Shown here: in pieces, positions 58,101 through 64,000 of the stretch
Position numbering within the stretch: position 1 is the stretch's first letter
How the letters are laid out: each line of letters starts with the position of its first letter
Assembly (NCBI RefSeq): GCF_007655135.1
Contig: NC_045134.1
Location: 19,306,568-19,370,567 of the forward strand
Direction of reading: 5' to 3'
DNA length: 64,000 nt
Origin: Punica granatum
Taxonomy: Eukaryota; Streptophyta; Magnoliopsida; Myrtales; Lythraceae
Notes under the pieces: model-generated
The model's input: the letters and a program-made list of their open reading frames with translations, nothing else
Database searches by the model: none
What the model was told of the DNA's origin: nothing
Program-made: the position numbers and the translations under genes

Positions 58101-59969
58101 TGCCTCTTCAATTAAGTCTTCTATCTCGTAACATTCAACCGGGTAACTATACTGGAGGAGTTGATACAGATACCACATCTGTAGGATTAGAGTACAATAA
58201 TGGTCGGTCAGGTGATTCACTGTGTTCTTGAACTTTACTGCATTATTCTACTATTCCTAATTCCTGATCATATTATTGTTAAAGTTGGCTTAGGAGATGC
58301 ATTCCCTTTTCTTTTAATGATTCACCATCTCCGGAAGTTTATATGAAGTAAGACATGAAGTTTGGGTTTGTCTAGATTTGTAACTTCATTGTCAAATTGG
58401 ACAAACTTTCCATGCCCTTTTTTCCCGGATTGATCTCATTATTATCGCATTGGAGTGATGATTCTCCTCGCTTACCGATCTGTTATTCAGGATAGAAAGA
58501 GAGAGAGTAGGGAATTAAAGTGGCTTAACCATAATTGGTTATAGCCCAGTTTTTTGTAATAAGACCTTTGTAACAGATTCCAGAATATAACTAGACCCTC
58601 TATGACACATATTTTCTAACATGATAAATAACAGTGTTTGCGAAATCAGACTCTTATGAAATGACCCTCTGGTTTAGTTTTTCTCTGCCCTAGTTATGCA
58701 ATCTTTGAGATAAATAATGCTATATTGTATGGAGAGTTGTAGTATTTTGCCTATTGTCAAAGGAAAATGCTGCAATTACTAAAATGTCTTGCTAGTACTT
58801 GAAGCAGCTATATCTACTGACATGGATTGTAGATGATGAATGATACAAGGCTGCAGCTGTTTGTCTCTATGCAATTGTATATGTACTTTAAATTTTGTAA
58901 GTTTCATCACAAGTGGCTTTTCTAAAGTTAATTTAACTGTCCAGATAAGGGCCTGTCTTCTGATATTATCGGCTTAGAGCATTTTCATCCTCATTCAATG
59001 AAGTTTGGCAGGTTGATGGTAAGCTTTTGATTTTCAGATGCTGTTATATTTGCTAATCAATTGCAAATCTTTACTCTTGATAATTGAAAGTTAAATTGTT
59101 GGAATTTTATTTATTTATTTATTTATTTATTTATTTTTTACTTTTTAAGTTGTTCATTGTTGGCTTATAGCTTAAAGAAACTTCACTTACATCCTTTTAG
59201 ATCTTATTTTTGTCTTCCCATGTGAATTGTGACCACATCTGATTTCCAACAACTACCAGGATTAGACTAATTATAAGATGCATGGACTGCTTTGATAATG
59301 CAGTTGTAGTGTTATAAGCCCTTTTATGAACATACATGTGAAGTGCACAGACGTGTAGCTTAGTTTCAGCAGGAAAAGAATAAGCATTACATGCACATTC
59401 TCATTTTCTTTAGTGTGCTCTCGATCCTAAAGGTTCCTTTATATTCTCTTTTATGTTTAAAGACATCAAAGCATTTCCTCTTATTGGAAGAATACAAACT
59501 GAACCGCGGTGCTCATTGAGTAGCATGCAATAAGTCTTTAGAAAAGTAATGCAAAATAATCTTGATGTTACTTGGATGAATTGGATTCAGTAGCCTTTCG
59601 ATAATCTCAAATCTGGTTTTATTTAAAAGTGTGAAAGTTTTCATATATTTGGATGTCTTGACCTGAAGACTAGGGGAGTGTAGTCAATTTGGTCATCCTG
59701 ATCGGTAGTTCGGAGATAATAGTTCAGTATCCCTGAAGTCGTTGCAGTTTAAAATATTTTCTGCTTCATATATGCAATCAATGGCAGCACTTTTGAAGCT
59801 TCTTATCTATGACAGGTTGAACCAAAGCATGGAAGTTTTTGCTGTTTTTATTTAGCTGAGCCGCTTAGTGAAGATATGGATGATATGTTAGAAGCTCAAA
59901 TTCATGATTGGAAGGAGCCTGTATATGGCCTGCCTCTGGCTCTTCCTGAAGCCCTCAACCAACAGTGCG
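55121..59969 (+). CDS. PP2C-family protein phosphatase with secretory N-terminus (PP2C 51-like), 3' end not found
   Basis: PP2C enzymes are metal-dependent Ser/Thr phosphatases. Exons inferred from splice sites and phase: 55121-55416, 55735-55993, 56855-56960, 57061-57202, 57463-57727, 57847-58211, 58945-59018, 59816-59969. The start gives a signal-like peptide ([20 protein letters not shown]) and an [22 protein letters not shown] block. Catalytic motifs follow: [88 protein letters not shown] and [10 protein letters not shown]. All phases agree except in exon 1, where a run of six C at 55267-55272 has one base too many: the frame from the ATG shifts and stops at 55420. Reading on past 58211 stops at 58231 (possible short isoform). 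Intron 3 is a GC-AG intron (56961). I recall Arabidopsis At3g63340 (PP2C 51) as the closest type. Confidence 0.8.
55267..55272 (+). other. One-base excess in C run of PP2C exon 1
   Basis: The codons before this run (SPKC) and after it (WKLSGHASP, then [19 protein letters not shown]) belong to the same protein but lie one base out of phase. Five C instead of six would join them. A homopolymer run is a common place for both sequencing error and real mutation. Confidence 0.75.
56212..56311. repeat. 50-base tandem duplication in PP2C intron 2
   Basis: Two identical copies of a 50-base unit starting AATCATGATTACTGCACTTT, with a third truncated start at 56312. Perfect identity suggests a recent event. 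Confidence 0.9.
56961..57060 (+). other. GC-AG intron 3 of the PP2C gene
   Basis: The donor is AAG|GCAAGT and the acceptor TTGTTTAG|GAAGC. The exon phase on both sides (FSK then [10 protein letters not shown]) requires this junction. GC-AG introns are a known minor class with strong flanking consensus, as here. Confidence 0.75.
58945..59969 (+). other. Exons 7 and 8 of the PP2C gene: extension beyond the phosphatase domain
   Basis: Exon 7 (58945-59018; [19 protein letters not shown]) and exon 8 (59816-59969; [20 protein letters not shown] and [13 protein letters not shown]) continue the frame in exact phase after exon 6, with good acceptors and donors. They encode sequence outside the PP2C domain. 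Exon 8 ends one base into a codon at a GTATGT donor, so at least one more exon should follow. None was found before the kiwellin sequences. Confidence 0.65.
59105..59135. repeat. TTTA microsatellite in PP2C intron 7
   Basis: Seven copies of the tetranucleotide TTTA, followed by a T run. Confidence 0.93.
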
Positions 59970-61395
59970 GTATGTTAAGTTTATAAACATAGTTTAAAGG
60001 TACTAAAACTCTGTTTCGAAACATGACTTTCACCTTCCTTTTGTTCTGATGTGCCGATATATATTAATTTTTTAATTGCTCACCGGGCACCAAAATTTTT
60101 GTTAGTGCCATATCATCTGGTTAAACTGAAAACATTACCAAACGATTTTCTGAAATAGCAAAAGGAGAAAAAAAAAAAAAAAGGACCTTGGCTAATGGAG
60201 AGGGAGAGAGCTAAGCCTTGATTGCTTACAATGCTGTCCTGCAACCAGGGTAGGTGCTAGGGTGGCCAGCAATGCTGTTCTGTAACCAAAGTAGGTGTTA
60301 GGGTGGCCAGCAACACCCTGTCGGTGCCCATCATGCCGCTATACCTCCGTTTGTCCCTTTGCTCTCACTGTCTTCCCCATTTTTGTGTCACTCTCGTCTA
60401 TCCACCCCCTTCTCTCTGTTGTCTGTACCAGATGAGATGCCTGGTTATTGACGGCCTTCATTAAATACCTGTGTTTGCATAGGAAGACATTGGGCCTGAT
60501 GGTGTGAGGGAGATGGGTTATATACATGTAAGAAATAATTCTCTTTGTAATTTTTTTGTTAATACTATAGCCAGATCATTGACACTAGTAAGGATTTTGA
60601 TGCTCAGTAAAACTAAATAAATACTGTCGTGGCTGCATAAACGAGGAGTGGTGAATCTCTATTTTGAAACACATTCTCAGTGTCTTTTAGGTAAATTATA
60701 AAGGGTGTTGGTTTAACCTAAAGGATAATTTTGCCAAAGAAAGTCTTTATTCTGCATCTCTAGAAATAGGCGTGCTAGTTTGTCATAGTAGGGTTACTTC
60801 TTTGTCACTTACTTTCCAGTGGAATACCCTTAGGGAATATTTGTATGGTTAACCCATCCTGTATAAACTTTTTTGCTTTCTAAGGTGAAAGCAATCTATC
60901 CAATGTCTTAATATCCCACTGTACATGTGTTGTTTTACTACCACGATAGTGATGTGTACTGTTCGTTTAGATCAGATGAATATGCTTTAGTGGAGATACA
61001 GTTACTCTTTTAAAAAGTTATTTGTCATTATAATTGTGAGCTTTTTTTAATTATTTTTTTCCAATGTCATTTCAGCAAAATAGTTGTGTTTCTTTTTGCT
61101 AAGATAAGCAAGCAAAATATTTGCATTGGAAAAGCAAAATCAACACATTTTCCAAAAACAGGCATCTAGCAAAACAAATTAAAAATCATAATGCAACTGA
61201 AAATATTCTTGACAAGGGCCCTGAGGGCTCTAATTAATTTTAACCCTTTCACAAAATCCGGTGGAAGAATCCACCATTATAATTTTAAGTCCCAAAGTCG
61301 AAGATCAACTCAAAACGTCTCTTATAAGTAACTCTGCAAGAGTCATATTTTTGGTACTCAAACTCTTCAGAAAATGAAGAACATGTCCCAGACTC
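59970..61395. other. Stretch after the last PP2C exon, nothing else recognised
   Basis: No convincing exon with conserved peptide was found here. A 41-base tandem duplication (60230-60311; TAGGTGCTAGGGTGGCCAGC) and an A run at 60165-60182 are present. A minus-strand frame at 60339-60527 has no family. Confidence 0.45.
60230..60311. repeat. 41-base tandem duplication
   Basis: Two copies of AATGCTGTCCTGCAACCAGG...GTGGCCAGC with four differences. Confidence 0.8.
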
Positions 61396-61870
61396 AGAGC
61401 TGCTGCCTGAGCGGCCAAGTAAGGGGCAGGAAGCCTCCTCCGGGCCAATGCAACACATGAAATGGCTCAGAATGCTGCAAGGAAGGCAAGATGTACCCAA
61501 TCTACAAGTGCTCTCCGCCAGTTTCAAGCCACTCCAAGGCCATGTTAAACCATCAACAGCTTCGGGAAGGGCAAGATTGGCAGACCGTTGGAGTGCAACA
61601 AATACTACCTCTCTGGTACCATCCCTATTGTTGCCCTGCCGACAGGATGGTTCAGCCACAGGAGTAGGTGCCATCGACACGTAACCATAAGGGGGAAAGG
61701 GAGGAGCGTGAAAGCCATGGTGGTGGATGAATGTGACTACACCAAGGGATGTGATGACGAACACGATTATCAACCCTAATGTGATGACAACATTGTCGAT
61801 CAGTCACAGGTCCAGTGAGAAACCTTGGGGGTCCCAGGGACAGTTGCAAATGGGGTGGGATGGAGATTAC
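61396..61870 (+). pseudogene. Kiwellin-family pseudogene
   Basis: It is strongly similar to the intact kiwellin gene at 62803-63375, from the start of the mature protein (AGAGCTGCTGCCTGAGCGG) to the C-terminal part (GGGGTGGGATGGA). A stop replaces a codon early on (ACA TGA near 61458), a stretch between 61525 and 61590 is shifted, and another stop appears at 61777. The signal peptide region is missing. The pieces WFSHRSRCHR, KAMVVDECDYTKGCDDEHDY and KPPPGQCN are still readable. It is the degraded tandem copy of the gene next door. A minus-strand frame covering the same region (61285-61773) is a shadow. Confidence 0.88.
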
Positions 61871-62700
61871 TCTGTCTGATGTTTAGTGATGAGTTGCCTG
61901 ATGCCGGTAAAGGCTGTTGGATGGTTTTCAATTTCCTGTTTCAATATAGAATAAGACTAGGCCATACAAGTGTGGTGTTCAATTATCGGAAACAGAATTT
62001 CCAAAAAAAGTGGTTGAGACGGTATCCAAATAAAGATGCTATTTCCTTTTTGCCTTAAACCTGGCACAATCTAACCAACGGTCCCCTCAAAAGAATCCAT
62101 TGAAACTGAAATATAAAAATAAAAGGAAAAAAAAACGATTTTTTTAAGTCCATGAATTTGTATTGTCCTAATAAGTCCATCGAAATTATATCAAACCTGC
62201 GATATTGTTCTGTTCTTTTCATTTTCAATTGAATGAGCTACAACATTTCTGCAAGCAGCCATCAATCTTTGTTATCTGAGAAACCGAGTCCACCTTGCAG
62301 CTATTGATGACAAAGAGACAAGGTTTGCAGGCCACAAGATCCTCCCAAGTTCATTGTAACATGACAGAAAGCAACAAATTAAAATCTAAAAGGGTGCGTA
62401 CAATAAAAGTTGGAGACCCCACCAATGATGTGCTAAGTGAAGCTGCAAGTTTCCGATAAGGCAATCAGATGAAAACAACACAAGACAACAGTCTTCGCAT
62501 CGAAGGACTTAAGTCCAAACAAGAGGTCGCACTCGATATAGTTAGACAACGGCTGCACTCGGGTTTGTAAAAAGGCACTGCCTTTGCAACTGGGTCGCTT
62601 CGCTATTGTTGAACACTGTTCTGCCAAATAATGCCCCCTTCTGTCACAGACAACATGGTAGTAGTCAATTCCCTGTTTGGAATTGGAGTCCTAATCTGGC
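61871..62700. other. Spacer between the kiwellin pseudogene and gene
   Basis: No other gene is seen. It contains the 3' part of the pseudogene unit and the upstream region of the kiwellin gene. A minus-strand frame of 64 codons (62433-62627) has no recognisable family. Confidence 0.5.
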
Positions 62701-62721
62701 ACAGCATTATTAAACAGTCCT

Positions 62722-62729
62722 TATAAATA
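62722..62729 (+). promoter_or_regulatory. TATA box of the kiwellin gene
   Basis: TATAAATA, with a typical CACCGCCCAACC context. Transcription should start about 30 bases later (around 62752-62760). This favours the ATG at 62803 over the one at 62749 as the start of translation. Confidence 0.75.
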
Positions 62730-62802
62730 CACCGCCCAACCCGGCATCTTGCTGCACCACAGACTTGGAAAATTGGCTCAACAAATCCGACTGAAAAAGA
62801 AA

Positions 62803-63375
62803 ATGACGAGTCTTAGCTTAAAACTTCTGTGTGTCATGCTTCTCATCCTTGTGGCCACCCAGTGGCCAGGCTCTGAAGCTCAGAGCTGCCGTCCCAGTGG
62901 CCAAATCAGGGGCAAGAAGCCTCCTCCAGGGCAATGCAACACGGGAAATGACTCGGATTGCTGCAAGGAAGGGAAAATGTACCCAGTCTACAAGTGCTCG
63001 CCGACAGTCTCGGGTAACACCGAGGCCACTCTAACCATCAACAGCTTTGAGAAGGGCAAGGACGGGGGAGGCCCGTCAGAATGCGATAACCAGTACCACT
63101 CTGATGACATCCCGATTGTGGCTCTGTCAACGGGGTGGTTCAACCACAGAAGTAGGTGCCATCGTAACATTACCATAAATGGGAATGGGAGGAGCGTGAC
63201 AGCTATGGTGGTGGACGAATGTGACTCCACCATGGGATGTGATGACGACCACGACTATCAGCCTCCATGTGCTAACAATATTGTCGATGCATCCCGCGCT
63301 GTATGGGAGGCCCTGGGAGTTCCCCAGGACAGCGATGACTGGGGGTGGATGGACATTTCCTGGTTGGACGCTTGA
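62803..63375 (+). CDS. Kiwellin / ripening-related protein (grip22-like), secreted
   Basis: 190 residues in one exon. The ATG at 62803 gives a clean signal peptide (LSLKLLCVMLLILVATQW) with probable cleavage before SCRPSG. An in-frame ATG 54 bases upstream (62749) would add a charged, non-signal extension and lies at or before the likely transcript start, so it is not used here. The mature part has the kiwellin N-terminal motif (SGQIRGKKPPPGQC), ten cysteines, the double-psi barrel segment with VALSTGWF, RCHRNITING and AMVVDECDSTMGCD, and the C-terminal VWEALGVP and WGWMDISW. Kiwellins are apoplastic and are linked to fruit ripening and to defence; a maize member blocks a fungal secreted chorismate mutase. 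Whether this one binds any fungal protein is unknown. A decayed copy lies upstream. Confidence 0.95.
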   Translation: MTSLSLKLLCVMLLILVATQWPGSEAQSCRPSGQIRGKKPPPGQCNTGNDSDCCKEGKMYPVYKCSPTVSGNTEATLTINSFEKGKDGGGPSECDNQYHSDDIPIVALSTGWFNHRSRCHRNITINGNGRSVTAMVVDECDSTMGCDDDHDYQPPCANNIVDASRAVWEALGVPQDSDDWGWMDISWLDA

Positions 63376-64000
63376 ACCTTTGTCTAGTATGTGTACAGTT
63401 GCCCAGTGTGGTTCATTTATCTATGTGATGAAGTGTGTATCTACGATATTGATATTGCGTGGACTTGTAAAGTATGTCCGATATGTAATCATCAACTCTT
63501 ATCTTCGTTTCTACGAAATATGATGCATTTCATACTGTTACGATCAATTTGATATCATTGTTAAACGAAGAAATCTATGATCTCCTTTCATCTCCAAGGT
63601 TCTTTGTTGTCATCTACTTGATGAGATGAGGAATCAAGACAAGAGAAAGGTCAATCCCATCGAAGATTTCAACTTTCTGTTTGCCCATTTTTTTTAAAAT
63701 TTTGAAGTTAAAATAACTTCATCATGGTCACAGACTGTTGAGCTGTCCCATTTAAAACTAGAGATCCATTGGGCGTCCAAATATCGGGTGGTGCACACTA
63801 AAAGAAAAATGGAGAACTAATGACCAATTTCAATAACCAGAAACCAACTTTCAAAGGTATTACCTAAAGTAAGCTATAAACTTACGAGTTGAAGGAAATC
63901 TGTTTTCAATTTATTTTAAGTTCTCGAAAATCGTATAATTTATGGTCCTTTTTCTTTAAAGTGGAATACTAGATATCTGGAAGCTCAATTGGCTTAGGTT
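63376..64000. other. 3' flank of the kiwellin gene
   Basis: About 600 bases with no further gene. Poly(A) signal candidates of the weak plant type (for example AATATGATG near 63520) lie within 150 bases of the stop. Confidence 0.5.

Noticed and set aside
61285..61773. A 162-codon minus-strand frame
   Set aside because: It is the antisense shadow of the kiwellin pseudogene, with no known domain.
62749..62802. The upstream ATG of the kiwellin gene
   Set aside because: It is only about 20 bases after the TATA box, at or before the expected transcript start, and would put a charged stretch before the signal peptide.

Overview
This is nuclear DNA from a flowering plant, almost certainly a eudicot. 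It holds plant-type split genes with GT-AG introns, a receptor-like protein (RLP) cluster, a PP2C phosphatase, a kiwellin gene, a U6-derived sequence, and LTR retrotransposons of the Tat/Ogre, CRM-like and Ty1/copia types. The flavour of the Tat/Ogre element, with a DUF7745-type first ORF, recalls pomegranate and other Myrtales, but that is recollection and not something tested here. No bacterial, organellar or CRISPR-like content is seen. Most of the window is mobile-element or intergenic DNA.

Layout. (1) 1-12222: the 5' part of a decayed minus-strand Tat/Ogre-type retrotransposon. It has a 3.5 kb LTR, a tRNA-Arg-type primer site, ORF1, gag, protease, an intron, RT, RNase H, archaeal-type RNase H and the start of integrase, and it runs off the left edge. 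(2) 12223-17208: the 3' end of a second, plus-strand Tat/Ogre element: a tandem-repeat 3' UTR, a polypurine tract and a 3.6 kb LTR. Element 1 appears to have inserted into element 2, head to head. (3) 17340-17990: a CACTA end inserted in a LINE fragment that is fused to a U6 snRNA pseudogene. (4) 18000-22000: AT-rich intergenic DNA. (5) 22000-41450: an RLP cluster, with one nearly intact gene (23410-26230) carrying a break near its N-terminus, one pseudogene (about 37190-40141), a stray LRR fragment, four diverged copies of the gene's 3' flank and two Helitron-like ends. (6) 41457-48226: a very young, structurally complete CRM-like Ty3/gypsy element with 808-bp LTRs and a perfect CTTGC target-site duplication. 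(7) 49239-54049: an old minus-strand Ty1/copia element with both LTRs. (8) 55121-59969: a PP2C-family gene with a secretory-type N-terminus, eight recognisable exons, one of them with a one-base break, and no visible 3' end. (9) 61396-63375: a kiwellin pseudogene followed by an intact kiwellin gene.

The host genes do not form a pathway. Two of the three families (RLP and kiwellin) belong to plant defence and have duplicated and decayed locally, which is typical of fast-turnover defence loci sitting among transposons. The most useful observations are the antiparallel nested Ogre-type elements with a repeat-bearing 3' UTR, the U6-LINE chimera, the recent CRM-like insertion, the secretory PP2C with a possible C-terminal extension, and the kiwellin gene/pseudogene pair.
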